Shown: piece after piece, positions 23,285-31,752 of the stretch
How the letters are laid out: each line of letters opens with the position of its first letter
How positions within the stretch are numbered: the stretch's first letter is position 1
Assembly (NCBI GenBank): GCA_017554405.1
Contig: JAFZIK010000025.1
Coordinates: 1 to 55,035, forward strand
Direction: 5' to 3'
Source: Clostridia bacterium
GTDB taxonomy: Bacteria > Bacillota > Clostridia > Oscillospirales > Acutalibacteraceae
DNA: 55,035 nucleotides
Made by a program: the position numbers and the translations under genes
The notes under the pieces: generated by a model
What the model saw: the letters and a program-made list of their open reading frames with translations, nothing else
Told to the model about the DNA's origin: nothing
Databases searched by the model: none

Positions 23285-23971
23285 CTACTTTTGTATCAAA
23301 ACCGGAGTAAAAGATACCCTGTCGGCTGAAAGGTTTTTGAGAACGATGCCGTTGTATTGAGGAAGCGTTTTGTAAATTGAGCCGCCGTGAATATGCCCGT
23401 AATACAAGCTATCGATACCGTATTTTTTTAAAATCTCAACTATCTCTTTGCAAACGTAATCGCCGTATACAGGCGGATAATGCAAAAATACTATCGGTTT
23501 TTTGTTTAATTCCAAAGCGGCGACGATGGAACGCTCTAATCTGCCGCATTCGCGGTTTATCACTTTTATATCTTTTTCACCCGTGCCGTCATATACCCAA
23601 CCGCGGGTGCCGCATATCGCCGATTCTTCGATGGGATAGCAGCTGTTATGGAGCACGTCAAGTGTATCAAGTGCGTTTTCCTTAAAAAACGTGCGAATCT
23701 TTGAAACGGTAGACCACCAGTAATCATGATTGCCTTTAATAATAATTTTCTTGCCGTTCAAACTGTTTAAAAACTTAAAATCCGCAAGCGATTCTTCAAG
23801 TGAAATTCCCCATGAAACGTCGCCGGCGATAACAACGGTATCATTAGCGGAAACTATTTTTTGCCAATTTTCATATAAACGATCCTGGTAGTTTTCCCAG
23901 CCGGCAAAAATATCCATTGGTTTATTCGAAGTAAAAGACAGATGCAAATCGGATATTGCAAATAACCGCAC
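23285..23971 (-). CDS. Metallophosphoesterase
   Basis: A calcineurin-like phosphoesterase of 228 residues. AISDLHLS at the N-terminus, AGDVSWG, IKGNHDYWW, FLHYPP and GHIHGGS give the five metal-binding blocks in order. I place the start at GTG 23969-23971, 7 bases after GGGGG. It begins VRLFAISDLHLS like its relatives, and a longer reading upstream has no family similarity. It is monocistronic and divergent from the DUF1540 gene. The physiological substrate is unknown; such proteins hydrolyse phosphodiesters or phosphomonoesters. Confidence 0.88.
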   Translation of the reverse strand: MRLFAISDLHLSFTSNKPMDIFAGWENYQDRLYENWQKIVSANDTVVIAGDVSWGISLEESLADFKFLNSLNGKKIIIKGNHDYWWSTVSKIRTFFKENALDTLDVLHNSCYPIEESAICGTRGWVYDGTGEKDIKVINRECGRLERSIVAALELNKKPIVFLHYPPVYGDYVCKEIVEILKKYGIDSLYYGHIHGGSIYKTLPQYNGIVLKNLSADRVSFTPVLIQK

Positions 23972-24044
23972 GGAAAGACCCCCAATCATTTTTTTGAAAT
24001 TTTGGACATAATAATACTGGCTTAAGCCGGAAAGGATGATATAA

Positions 24045-24212
24045 ATGTTTGACTGTAAAACAGAACAATGCATTAACTGCACGGTTAAAAACTGCGAGTA
24101 TCACACCGATAGCAACAAATGCGCCGCCGGAAAAATCGAAGTTGGAAACAGCACGGCAAAAACGCATAGCGAGACATGCTGCGATACCTTCAAATGCAAG
24201 AATAACTGCTGA
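24045..24212 (+). CDS. DUF1540 small cysteine-rich protein
   Basis: A 55-residue protein, MFDCKTEQC then INCTVKNCEYH, SNKCAAG, SETCCDTF and KCKNNC. The spacing of the cysteines, the IEVGNSTAKTHSETCCDTF segment and the small size match DUF1540 proteins of Clostridia, which probably bind a metal and are often tied to sporulation. The ribosome binding site is AAAGGAT, a few bases before the ATG. It is transcribed opposite to the phosphoesterase on its left and converges on thrC, sharing the hairpin at 24216-24251. Confidence 0.9.
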   Translation: MFDCKTEQCINCTVKNCEYHTDSNKCAAGKIEVGNSTAKTHSETCCDTFKCKNNC

Positions 24213-24215
24213 CCA

Positions 24216-24251
24216 AAGAAATATCCGAGCCGGACGGCCCGGATATTTCTT
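24216..24251. terminator. Shared terminator of DUF1540 and thrC
   Basis: AAGAAATATCCG pairs with CGGATATTTCTT, with an inner GCC/GGC. It lies between two convergent genes and touches the thrC stop codon, so it can act on both strands. Confidence 0.8.
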
Positions 24252-25731
24252 ATAGACCAAGTGTTTTAAAAACAGCGTTTTTAAGTTCGGTTTTATCTAT
24301 GACCGAACTGAATCTGATTTTTTTGTTTCGAAGCTGTGCAATAGGCGTCGGAACACTTGTGTTTGTAACATTATGAAGCGCATCGATCGCGTAAAACTCA
24401 TCCTCAGGCACATCCTTTGAAACCGCCGAAAGCACGTTCTTTGAGAATTTATAAGGTGATGCGGTAGAAGCGATAACTGCGGGGCGCAGATCGCCGGTAT
24501 CATTAACGTATTTATTATAGACGCCAACGGCAACGGCGGTATGGGTATCGCACAAATAGCCGTATTTTTTATAAGTTTCGGCAATTGTATCAATCGTTTC
24601 TTCATCGGTGCAGCAGTTACCGTAAAACAGTTCCTGCATTTTTGATTTCAAGCAGTCGTTAACCTCAAATTTTCCCGATCCGGAAAGCGAATCCTCTAAC
24701 AGTTTAACATAATTTGTATCGCCTGAAAGAAAATACAGCATACGTTCAAGGTTGCTTGAAATCAGTATATCCATAGATGGTGAGATCGTTGTGTAAAAAC
24801 TGCGGTTTTTATCGTAAATACCTGTATTTATAAAATCGGTGAGAACGTTATTTGAGTTAGAAGCGCAAATAAGCTTATTTATCGGCGTTCCCATTGCCAT
24901 TGCGATATAGGCGGCAAGAATGTTTCCGAAGTTACCTGTGGGAACAGTAACGTTAAACCCGCCCGAGAGGTCTTTGCCGGAATTGAGCATATCGCAGTAT
25001 GCCGAAATATAATATACGATCTGCGGAGCAAGGCGTCCCCAGTTAATCGAATTTGCCGAAGAAAACGCCATTTTGTTTTCCGCCAGTTTTTTTATAACGG
25101 AAGTATCGGTAAAAATCTTTTTAACACCGCTTTGCGCATCGTCAAAATTACCTTTAATGCCGAATACGTGAACGTTACTTCCCTCTTGCGAAGCCATTTG
25201 AAGCTTTTGGGTAGCGCTTACGCCTTCGCTCGGATAGAAAACGATTATATCGGTGTTCGGAACATCCTTAAAGCCCTCAAGAGCAGCCTTTCCGGTATCG
25301 CCGGAGGTAGCAACAAGTATTACGATCTTTTTGCCGCCGGATATCTTCTTTTCGGCTGTGGTAACAAAATAAGGCAAGATCTGCAGCGCAAGATCCTTAA
25401 AAGCACAGGTGGGTCCGTGCCAAAGCTCAAGAATGCCTACGTTCTCGTTTAAGTTAAAAAGCGGCGCGGGATCATCGTTATCGAAGGTCCCGGCATAGGC
25501 GCCGTTAACGCAGTATCTTATCTCTTCATCGGAAAAGTCCGTAAGGAATCTTTTAAGGATAAAAGCGGCGCGGTCGATATACTTCATTGAGCACAGAGCA
25601 CCGAAATCTTCGGCGGAAAGCACAGGTATATTTTCGGGCACAAAAAGTCCGCCTTCCTCGGAAATGCCTTGTGCGATAACATACGCGGAAGAAAACCTTA
25701 AATCACCGTTTCTCGTACTTAAATATTCCAT
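24250..25731 (-). CDS. thrC: Threonine synthase
   Basis: A PLP enzyme converting O-phosphohomoserine to threonine, 493 residues. It begins MEYLSTRNGDLRFS as expected. GPTCAFKDLALQ near residue 105 contains the PLP lysine, and ATSGDTGKAALEGF and VPTGNFGNILAAYIA are the phosphate- and cofactor-binding loops. I use the second ATG (family N-terminus); an ATG five codons upstream is possible. No homoserine genes are adjacent. A single gene ended by the shared hairpin. Confidence 0.95.
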   Translation of the reverse strand: MEYLSTRNGDLRFSSAYVIAQGISEEGGLFVPENIPVLSAEDFGALCSMKYIDRAAFILKRFLTDFSDEEIRYCVNGAYAGTFDNDDPAPLFNLNENVGILELWHGPTCAFKDLALQILPYFVTTAEKKISGGKKIVILVATSGDTGKAALEGFKDVPNTDIIVFYPSEGVSATQKLQMASQEGSNVHVFGIKGNFDDAQSGVKKIFTDTSVIKKLAENKMAFSSANSINWGRLAPQIVYYISAYCDMLNSGKDLSGGFNVTVPTGNFGNILAAYIAMAMGTPINKLICASNSNNVLTDFINTGIYDKNRSFYTTISPSMDILISSNLERMLYFLSGDTNYVKLLEDSLSGSGKFEVNDCLKSKMQELFYGNCCTDEETIDTIAETYKKYGYLCDTHTAVAVGVYNKYVNDTGDLRPAVIASTASPYKFSKNVLSAVSKDVPEDEFYAIDALHNVTNTSVPTPIAQLRNKKIRFSSVIDKTELKNAVFKTLGL

Positions 25732-25785
25732 TTTAACACATCCCATTCAATATCCTAGATATTATATTACAACAATGGATATTTG

Positions 25786-26631
25786 TCAAAACTTTTCAAA
25801 AAAACTGTCAGCGTTGTTATAGAATAAGTCATCTAATATGCATTTGTTAATGCCGCGCTCAAAGAGGTAGCGATAAAGTTTCGGTATATCGCGAACGCCT
25901 TGAAGCTGACCGGCCATATCGGCACCGTCAAAATCCGAGCCGATCGCAATATTCTTTTCAAGACCGATGTTCAGCAAATGGTTTAGGTGGCGCCAGACGC
26001 CTTCAAACGGATACTTTGTTCCCAAAAACTCCGGATAAAAGCAAACGCCGATAACGCCACCGCGCTCCGCGATATATTTTAACTGATTGTCCGCAAGATT
26101 TCTCGGATGATTATGCGTTTTAGCACAGCAAGAATGACTTGCAAATATTATCTCGGCGCATTCACCGGCTTCAAAAAAGCTTTTGCGGTTAAGATGAGAA
26201 AGATCAACGGCTATATGATTAGCGTTTAATGACTTTATAACTTTCCTGCCGAACGCCGTAAGTCCGGCGCTTGAATATGCTCCGCCCGCAATTCGGTTTT
26301 CACCGTTCCAGGTAAGAGTTACCGCTCTAATACCGTCGTTTTTAAGGATTTGAACAAATTCTACCGAATCGACCGGAAGCGCGTTTTCAAGAGTGAGTAT
26401 TGCATTTGGCTTTTTAAAGCGACTGATTTTGGCTTTAAAATCCGTTATAGTATCACTGTAAAGCTTTTTTGGATAACTGCATTTTTCATCGATATAAACG
26501 GCGTAGCACTGGGTCCACTCTTCAAAAAACGATGTATATGCAGTTGATACCGAAAGCGAAGGGTCATCCGGTAAAATTTTATTTTTAAAGCAAACACCGG
26601 CAGTATCGCAATGCAGATCGAAATAGCGCAA
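25786..26631 (-). CDS. Membrane dipeptidase (peptidase M19)
   Basis: A zinc dipeptidase of the renal dipeptidase family, 281 residues. YFDLHCDTAG at the N-terminus holds the HxD metal ligands, LTLEN the bridging glutamate, FASHSCCAKTHNHPRNL the next histidines, and IGSDFDG the aspartate near residue 230. It is on the short side for the family but the motifs are complete. The start is TTG, with GGTGAT before it. It lies 9 bases after yraN and may be the last gene of the rbgA-rnhB-yraN transcript. The likely role is dipeptide or D-amino acid dipeptide cleavage. Confidence 0.87.
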   Translation of the reverse strand: MRYFDLHCDTAGVCFKNKILPDDPSLSVSTAYTSFFEEWTQCYAVYIDEKCSYPKKLYSDTITDFKAKISRFKKPNAILTLENALPVDSVEFVQILKNDGIRAVTLTWNGENRIAGGAYSSAGLTAFGRKVIKSLNANHIAVDLSHLNRKSFFEAGECAEIIFASHSCCAKTHNHPRNLADNQLKYIAERGGVIGVCFYPEFLGTKYPFEGVWRHLNHLLNIGLEKNIAIGSDFDGADMAGQLQGVRDIPKLYRYLFERGINKCILDDLFYNNADSFFEKF

Positions 26632-26640
26632 AATATCACC

Positions 26641-27021
26641 CTAAAACGCAGACTTTATGTAGTTTAACTTCCATAGTCTTTTGCCGTTTTCATCTGTAAA
26701 TACGGTGACCTCGGCAACGTCTATACGCGGCTCGAGAGTTGTATTGAGTTTTTGCGTGAAAAACAGGGCGGCGTTGCGGGTTCTTCTTGCCTTGTTTTCA
26801 TCGATAGCTTCAAGACCGGAGACCAAATGATCCGCGCTTCTTGTTTTAACCTCAACAAAAACGATATTTTCCCGGCTTTCAGCAATTATATCTATTTCAC
26901 CAAAGCGGCTGTCACGCCAGTTCCGCCTTAGAATTATATACCCTTTTTTTCTTAAATATTCCGCGACTCTGCGCTCGCCTTCGCGGCCAAGCTCTGCCGC
27001 CAGTTTCTTATCAGATAACAT
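26641..27021 (-). CDS. YraN family (UPF0102) endonuclease-like protein
   Basis: A 126-residue protein. GREGERRVAEYLRKKGYIIL, GEIDIIAES and VFVEVKTR form the E-D-ExK core of the restriction endonuclease-like fold typical of YraN. It overlaps rnhB by 11 bases, the usual pairing in Firmicutes. The function is not settled; a role in DNA or RNA processing is suspected. Confidence 0.9.
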   Translation of the reverse strand: MLSDKKLAAELGREGERRVAEYLRKKGYIILRRNWRDSRFGEIDIIAESRENIVFVEVKTRSADHLVSGLEAIDENKARRTRNAALFFTQKLNTTLEPRIDVAEVTVFTDENGKRLWKLNYIKSAF

Positions 27022-27628
27022 TTTTTAAAAACGATAGGCGGTGAACTTCGCACACGCCGTATTTTTTGATAGCATCATAATGCTCCTTTGTGCCGTAACC
27101 CTTGTGCTTTTTAAAATTATACTCCGGATACTTTTTATCGTATTCTATCAGTAATCGGTCACGCGTAACCTTTGCAAGTATAGAAGCCGCGGCAATGCTT
27201 GAGGATTTTGAATCACCCTTTACAACGGTCTCGCACGGTATTTTAATGTTTTTAGGTATGCGGTTGCCGTCAATCAACGCAAAATCAGCCGGAACGCTTA
27301 AACCTTCAATAGCGCGGTTCATAGCGAGAAAGGTCGCGTTCAGTATGTTATATTCTTCAATTTCTTCAAGTGTGCCGAACGAAACACAGTAAGAAACTGC
27401 GTTGTTAATAATTACATCAAATAACTCTTCGCGCTTTTTCTCGGTCAGTTTTTTTGAATCGTTAAGCCCATCAATAATAAGCCCGGGCGGCAGAATAACA
27501 GCCGCCGCGCAAACCGGACCGGCAAGCGGACCGCGACCCGCCTCATCAACGCCGCATACGCATTTATATCCTTTGCTGTTTGCGGCTGTCTCATACGAAT
27601 AATCAGGCAGAAAAATCAATCCCTTCAA
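27011..27628 (-). CDS. rnhB: Ribonuclease HII
   Basis: Removes ribonucleotides from DNA-RNA hybrids; 205 residues. CGVDEAGRGPLAGPVCAAAV (24-43) carries the catalytic Asp and Glu, with the later DGN and KVTRDR elements also present. The assigned TTG start overlaps the rbgA end by 26 bases; a TTG three codons downstream is an alternative, so the first residues are uncertain. It lies between rbgA and yraN as in Bacillus. Confidence 0.93.
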   Translation of the reverse strand: MKGLIFLPDYSYETAANSKGYKCVCGVDEAGRGPLAGPVCAAAVILPPGLIIDGLNDSKKLTEKKREELFDVIINNAVSYCVSFGTLEEIEEYNILNATFLAMNRAIEGLSVPADFALIDGNRIPKNIKIPCETVVKGDSKSSSIAAASILAKVTRDRLLIEYDKKYPEYNFKKHKGYGTKEHYDAIKKYGVCEVHRLSFLKNVI

Positions 27629-28472
27629 GTGTAATACGCCCTATTTTGCAATTCCGGAATTCCTCAAGCAGCATATTTGCGGTGCGGAGGGTATCAGTCT
27701 CGCCGCCGCGGATTACCATACCGCGTTTTTTACCTATAAGGCAAAGCGCTTCGTAATCATCCTCCGGCAAATTATCAACGCCGTATCGCGCTGTCAGCAG
27801 AGATGAATACTTAACTTTCAGTATATTTAAAAGCCGCATTGCGAGAAGCTCGGTATCAAGTATTCTATCGGTAACGGCGCCGGTCATTGCAAGATGTTCG
27901 CCAACGGCTTGCGCTCCAAATTTTGGCCAAAGCACGCCGGGAGTATCAAGAAGCTCCAGATGCTTATCGACCGCAAACCACTGGTTTCCCCTTGTAACGC
28001 CTGGTCGGTTCTCAACTTTTGCCATACTTTTACCGGCGATCCTGTTGATAAAAGATGATTTACCAACGTTAGGTATACCTACGATCATTACTCGTATCGG
28101 CTTACCGGACATACCTTTTGCCTCATATTTTTTTATAAGATTGCCAAGGGCTGACATAGCGGCGCCTTTGAACTCGCCAACGCCCTTGCCGCTTTTTGAA
28201 TCGACCGCAATCGCGATAGCGCCGGTATCCTTGAAATACTTTATCCATAGCGCTGTTTGAGCGTCATCAGCCATATCGCATTTGTTAAGCAAAACTATAT
28301 GCGGTTTTTTACCGATAAGCTCGGGAATATCAGGATTTCTACTGCTAAACGGTATTCTCGCGTCAACTATTTCGGCTACGGCGTCAACCAGGCTAATCTG
28401 CTCGGCGATTTTCCGTTTCGCCTTGGTCATATGCCCCGGGAACCAGTTTATGGTCGATTTGTTTTCATTCAT
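27603..28472 (-). CDS. rbgA: Ribosome biogenesis GTPase RbgA (YlqF)
   Basis: A circularly permuted GTPase needed for 50S subunit assembly, 289 residues. The N-terminal NWFPGHMTKAKRKI is diagnostic. The G4 motif NKCDMAD precedes the G1 motif GIPNVGKSS and the G3 DTPG, which is the permuted order. Start chosen at the ATG after AGGTGG; an upstream GTG overlaps that site. It lies between the TfoX-like gene and rnhB. Confidence 0.94.
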   Translation of the reverse strand: MNENKSTINWFPGHMTKAKRKIAEQISLVDAVAEIVDARIPFSSRNPDIPELIGKKPHIVLLNKCDMADDAQTALWIKYFKDTGAIAIAVDSKSGKGVGEFKGAAMSALGNLIKKYEAKGMSGKPIRVMIVGIPNVGKSSFINRIAGKSMAKVENRPGVTRGNQWFAVDKHLELLDTPGVLWPKFGAQAVGEHLAMTGAVTDRILDTELLAMRLLNILKVKYSSLLTARYGVDNLPEDDYEALCLIGKKRGMVIRGGETDTLRTANMLLEEFRNCKIGRITLEGIDFSA

Positions 28473-28481
28473 ATTATCCAC

Positions 28482-28778
28482 CTATTTTTTGTAAAGATCC
28501 TTACAGGTATCAAAAACAATATTGTTAAGCCTTTCGCGATTATCGATATCATCAACCAGATACATCGGTTTTGCACCCGGATAAGGGATTATTTCCTGCA
28601 TACCGTATTTCCTATTGCTTTCAACACGTTTAACTAAAAGATTATCATCGTAAACGCCGCCGAAGAGTATACCATTACAGTAAAGCAAATACTCACCCAT
28701 CATTGGTCTAACGGTAATACCGTCAACACCGGATAGCTGTTCTAAAACAAAATCTCTGTATTCTTTACTTGAAGACAC
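28482..28778 (-). CDS. TfoX/Sxy N-terminal domain protein
   Basis: A 98-residue protein matching the TfoX N-terminal domain alone: RPMMGEYLLYCNGILFGG near residue 25, LLVKRV, and PYPGAKPMYLVDD. In Proteobacteria the full TfoX controls competence. Stand-alone N-domains in Clostridia have no known role. The ribosome binding site is GAGGTGAT directly before the ATG. It lies between the HAD gene and rbgA. Confidence 0.85.
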   Translation of the reverse strand: MSSSKEYRDFVLEQLSGVDGITVRPMMGEYLLYCNGILFGGVYDDNLLVKRVESNRKYGMQEIIPYPGAKPMYLVDDIDNRERLNNIVFDTCKDLYKK

Positions 28779-28795
28779 ATTATCACCTCAGGTTT

Positions 28796-29452
28796 TTATT
28801 GGCCAAAAACGCCCATTAGAATTTGCGGCAATTCACAAATACTGTCGATCCGGTATTTTGCGCCTTTAACCTCACCGAAACCGTAGCCGGCAAAAACAAA
28901 TGTAACGCCGCCCTCGTTCGCCGCGGCAAAATCCAACTCGGTATCCCCAACGTATACCGCCTGCGTATAATTGTTATCACTTACTACTTTAGCTATTGAC
29001 TCACCCTTTGTAAGGCGCAATTCGCCAACCGAATAGAAGCCCTTAAACAAATCGGCTGTGCCGGAAAAATCAATAAATGACTTAACGTACTCTGCCTGAG
29101 GCGAATTGCTGATTATGTATAAATCGTAATCGCCATTTAGCACTTTAAGGGTATCGATCAGGTCGGCATACAGTTTACCGCCCTTTGATAATACGTCCTT
29201 TGCGGTTTGTGAAATTATTTCATCGATAAGCGGTAACGAATCTTTAAGCGGTAAATGAGGAAAATATAAAACTGCCGAACCCTCCCGCCGCTGACCGAAG
29301 GCTTTTTTAACAGTGGCTTTAGATATCTCAGGCAAGCCGTGTTTTGCGGCAACGGTGTTGGCGGTAAAGGTAGCAGTATCGCTTATATCCCAAAGGGTTC
29401 CGTCTAAATCAAAGATAACTGCGTATTCTTTCAAAAAAGCACCCCGAATCAT
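28796..29452 (-). CDS. HAD-superfamily hydrolase (phosphoglycolate phosphatase-like)
   Basis: A 218-residue phosphatase. IFDLDGTLWD at the N-terminus is motif I (nucleophile Asp), IISNSPQ motif II, a lysine in LRLTKGES motif III and VGDTELDFAAA motif IV. The cap-like insert lies between motifs I and II. The start used is the ATG overlapping the stop of the upstream gene (ATGA). A TTG six codons later, preceded by GGGGTG, would give a family-like MKEYAVIFDLDG and is a real alternative. The substrate is unknown. Confidence 0.85.
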   Translation of the reverse strand: MIRGAFLKEYAVIFDLDGTLWDISDTATFTANTVAAKHGLPEISKATVKKAFGQRREGSAVLYFPHLPLKDSLPLIDEIISQTAKDVLSKGGKLYADLIDTLKVLNGDYDLYIISNSPQAEYVKSFIDFSGTADLFKGFYSVGELRLTKGESIAKVVSDNNYTQAVYVGDTELDFAAANEGGVTFVFAGYGFGEVKGAKYRIDSICELPQILMGVFGQ

Positions 29453-29730
29453 TCGCAATCGAAAATAGCTTTCTTTTCTATATACTCGCCGAAACGGTCT
29501 TTCCATTCCTTGTGCGGCGCGGATATATCGTAATCAGCAAGTGCGCGAGCATCCATATCAATCTCTATCATTATATCGTAACGGTTCGACCGGTCGCTGT
29601 TTGATTTTCGTATATTAACAGCGTTAATACCGCTTATTTCAAGTGTTCGGTTAAAGATACCGCCTATTTCATCAAGTAGGCTCAAATAATCAAAGCCCTC
29701 GGTAAATTTTACAATAATATAGTGTTTCAT
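29449..29730 (-). CDS. Dabb-like small alpha/beta barrel protein
   Basis: A 93-residue protein, MKHYIIVKFTEGFDYLSLL at the start and YDISAPHKEWKDRFGEYIEK near the end. Size and pattern suit the stress-responsive A/B barrel (Dabb) family. No active-site residues are identifiable. It is coupled to the HAD gene by a 4-base overlap. The function is unknown. Confidence 0.7.
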   Translation of the reverse strand: MKHYIIVKFTEGFDYLSLLDEIGGIFNRTLEISGINAVNIRKSNSDRSNRYDIMIEIDMDARALADYDISAPHKEWKDRFGEYIEKKAIFDCE

Positions 29731-29775
29731 TGCACAAGCCGCCTTAAATCTTATTTACAAATTTAATAATAACAT

Positions 29776-29804
29776 AAAAACAAGCGGTTTTCAACAACCG
29801 CTTG
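29776..29804 (-). terminator. Terminator after lepB
   Basis: GCAAGCGGTT pairs with AACCGCTTG, followed by TTTTTATG on the minus strand. It separates rplS-lepB from the Dabb/HAD/TfoX/rbgA group. Confidence 0.85.
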
Positions 29805-29833
29805 CCATAATAATTAAGTATTCACGCAAATAA

Positions 29834-30493
29834 TCACTTGATCGGTCCGAATTTGCTTGAGGGCGATACGCGAAGAAAAGCTTTACCGAGAATATACCGC
29901 TTATCTATCATACCGATTGAGGGAACGCGGCTATCCGATGAATTGCCGCGATTATCACCGAGAACGAACACGCAGTTATCAGGCACAGTTACCGGGAAAC
30001 TCATACCGCCCTTTTCTTCGGTAGGTCCCGTGGTATATGAGGATTCCTCGAGTTCATCATCGTTAACGTAAACTTTCCCGTTTTTAATATCGACTGTTTG
30101 ACCCTCGGTGGCAATAACGCGCTTAATAAGCGGCATAGCAGATCGCTCACCGTTATCGGTATCATTGGTATAATTGCGCGAAATAACGACTATATCGCCG
30201 TATTTCGGCTCATAAAAGAGATTACTGATAACAACGCGCTCGCCGTTAAAGAGTGTATTGTTCATAGAATCGCCTTCGATCGTAGGGACCTTAAACACAA
30301 AAACAAACACAATTATGACAGCGACCATAGCCGTCACAAGAACGTCGACACCTTCAAAGAGGAGAGAAAACACGTTGTTCTTTTTATTACTACAAAACTC
30401 GGGGAAAGAAACGGTATCAGCCGATGTTTGTTCTGTTTTTTCTACCGGTTCAGTCTCTTCTGTCTCACTTAAACCGTTATAATCTTCGTCCAA
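29834..30493 (-). CDS. lepB: Signal peptidase I
   Basis: Membrane-bound leader peptidase that cleaves secretory signal peptides, 219 residues. A cytoplasmic acidic N-terminus of about 40 residues precedes one membrane segment (about 47-68). The catalytic dyad is S76 (EGDSMNNT) and K124 (LIKRVIA), and VLGDNRGNSSDSR is the last conserved box. The start is TTG, with AGGGAGG 7 bases before it. It follows rplS, as commonly seen in Clostridia. Confidence 0.94.
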   Translation of the reverse strand: MDEDYNGLSETEETEPVEKTEQTSADTVSFPEFCSNKKNNVFSLLFEGVDVLVTAMVAVIIVFVFVFKVPTIEGDSMNNTLFNGERVVISNLFYEPKYGDIVVISRNYTNDTDNGERSAMPLIKRVIATEGQTVDIKNGKVYVNDDELEESSYTTGPTEEKGGMSFPVTVPDNCVFVLGDNRGNSSDSRVPSIGMIDKRYILGKAFLRVSPSSKFGPIK

Positions 30494-30521
30494 AGTGATC
30501 CCTCCCTAAAACCATAATAAA

Positions 30522-30552
30522 AAGAAGGAACAGGCGCTAACCCGTTCCTTTT
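30522..30552 (-). terminator. Hairpin between rplS and lepB
   Basis: AAGGAAC pairs with GTTCCTT, with CTTTTTATT after it on the minus strand. It may attenuate transcription from rplS into lepB. Confidence 0.65.
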
Positions 30553-30562
30553 GTGATACGCA

Positions 30563-30907
30563 TTAGCCGATAAGCTCTTTAACTTTTGCGGCTTTACCAA
30601 CTCTATCGCGCAAATAATAAAGCTTAGCTCTGCGAACTCTACCTTTACGCACAAGCTCAACCTTTGCAACGATGGGCGAATGGAGCGGGAAAACACGCTC
30701 AACGCCAACACCGTAAGAAATGCGGCGAACGGTAAAAGTTTCCGAAATGCCGGAATTGTTCTTGGCAATAACGGTGCCCTCAAAAATCTGAATGCGTTCC
30801 TTTTCGCCTTCTTTAATGCGAACGTGCACCTTTACGGTGCTGCCGATAATAATTTCAGGCGCATCCTCTTTGATCTGAGAGGCTGTAAGCTCTTTTACAA
30901 CATCCAT
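30563..30907 (-). CDS. rplS: 50S ribosomal protein L19
   Basis: A 114-residue ribosomal protein. [49 protein letters not shown] and [13 protein letters not shown] match L19 throughout. The ribosome binding site is AAGGAGG. It has its own promoter at 31030-31058 and a leader of about 110 bases. First gene of the rplS-lepB unit. Confidence 0.97.
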   Translation of the reverse strand: MDVVKELTASQIKEDAPEIIIGSTVKVHVRIKEGEKERIQIFEGTVIAKNNSGISETFTVRRISYGVGVERVFPLHSPIVAKVELVRKGRVRRAKLYYLRDRVGKAAKVKELIG

Positions 30908-31023
30908 TAAAAGTTCCTCCTTAATTTTTTCAAGCGTTCATAAGCAACTGCCAGAGGACCGCCCGCTTCAATGTCGAAATTTCGGCACAGAACCCACCTT
31001 TAAGGAAAGGTGAAATCAAATGC
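30908..31023 (-). promoter_or_regulatory. Possible structured leader of rplS
   Basis: The untranslated leader holds two inverted repeats: CACCTTT/AAAGGTG (30995-31012) and the palindrome CGAAATTTCG (30975-30984). L19 mRNAs of Firmicutes can carry an autoregulatory leader, but I cannot match this one to that family by eye. Confidence 0.35.
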
Positions 31024-31029
31024 TTTAGT

Positions 31030-31058
31030 ATAATATCACAGGCAGACGTAAAAATCAA
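31030..31058 (-). promoter_or_regulatory. Promoter of rplS
   Basis: TTGATT (31053-31058), 17-base spacer, TATTAT (31030-31035) on the minus strand. Confidence 0.65.
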
Positions 31059-31108
31059 GCATTTTTTTAAAAATATGCCTATCGCCCGATCAATCGGGAA
31101 AATAACTG

Positions 31109-31142
31109 TTGACAAATCGCTCATTTGGTGTAATACTATAAT
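31109..31142 (+). promoter_or_regulatory. Promoter of rsmD-coaD
   Basis: TTGACA at 31109-31114. A TAATAC box follows after 16 bases (31131-31136) and a perfect TATAAT after 22 (31137-31142). The first has better spacing. Confidence 0.55.
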
Positions 31143-31205
31143 AGATAATTTATACATAAATCGCCTTTGAAATTCCCTTTCTTCGGTCGATTTGGGGTGG
31201 TATTT

Positions 31206-31748
31206 ATGCGCGTGATAACCGGTATTGCCTGCGGCAGAAGATTGCTGACGTTGCCGGGTGAGGATATTGTCCGCCCGACCGCCGATAGGGTCAAAGAAGC
31301 AATATTCAGCGCGATCCAGTTTGATGTTGAAGGCAGGCGCGTTCTTGACCTATTTTCGGGTTCCGGTCAGCTTGGTATCGAGGCGTTAAGCCGCGGCGCC
31401 GCGTCGGCGGTTTTTGTTGATAACTCCCCTGCTTCGATCGATGTTACGAAAAAAAATCTTGTTTCTACCGATCTTTTGAGTAATGCGCAGATAATAAACA
31501 GCGATTATTCTTCTTTTCTCTTAAGAACTCAGGAAACTTTTGATATTGCTTTTCTTGATCCGCCGTATAATTCCGGTATTTTAGCCGAAGCGCTCAGTAT
31601 GGTCATACCTCATATGAGCGATTATGGCACGGTTATATGTGAGCATTCGGCAAACACAGTGCTTCCAAGCACTGTTTCAGAATTTAAAGCCTTGCGCACC
31701 TACAGATTCGGCACCGTTTTTGTTACAATGTTTAAAAAGGAAGTTTAA
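31206..31748 (+). CDS. rsmD: 16S rRNA (guanine966-N2)-methyltransferase RsmD
   Basis: A class I SAM-dependent methyltransferase of 180 residues. MRVITGIACGRRLLTLPG at the start, RPTADRVKEAIFSAIQ, VLDLFSGSGQLGIEALSRGA (SAM site) and FLDPPYNSG (catalytic DPPY) are all present. It methylates G966 of 16S rRNA. The ATG follows GGGGTGG; a longer reading from 31167 has no family similarity. It is followed 4 bases later by coaD, a frequent bacterial pairing. Confidence 0.95.
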   Translation: MRVITGIACGRRLLTLPGEDIVRPTADRVKEAIFSAIQFDVEGRRVLDLFSGSGQLGIEALSRGAASAVFVDNSPASIDVTKKNLVSTDLLSNAQIINSDYSSFLLRTQETFDIAFLDPPYNSGILAEALSMVIPHMSDYGTVICEHSANTVLPSTVSEFKALRTYRFGTVFVTMFKKEV

Positions 31749-31752
31749 TACG

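Noticed and set aside
23922-24260. A 112-residue frame with hydrophobic stretches on the minus strand
   Set aside because: It is antisense to the DUF1540 gene, crosses the terminator and overlaps the phosphoesterase start.
30930-31157. A 75-residue frame upstream of rplS
   Set aside because: It overlaps the rplS promoter and leader and ends 22 bases before the gene; no family similarity.
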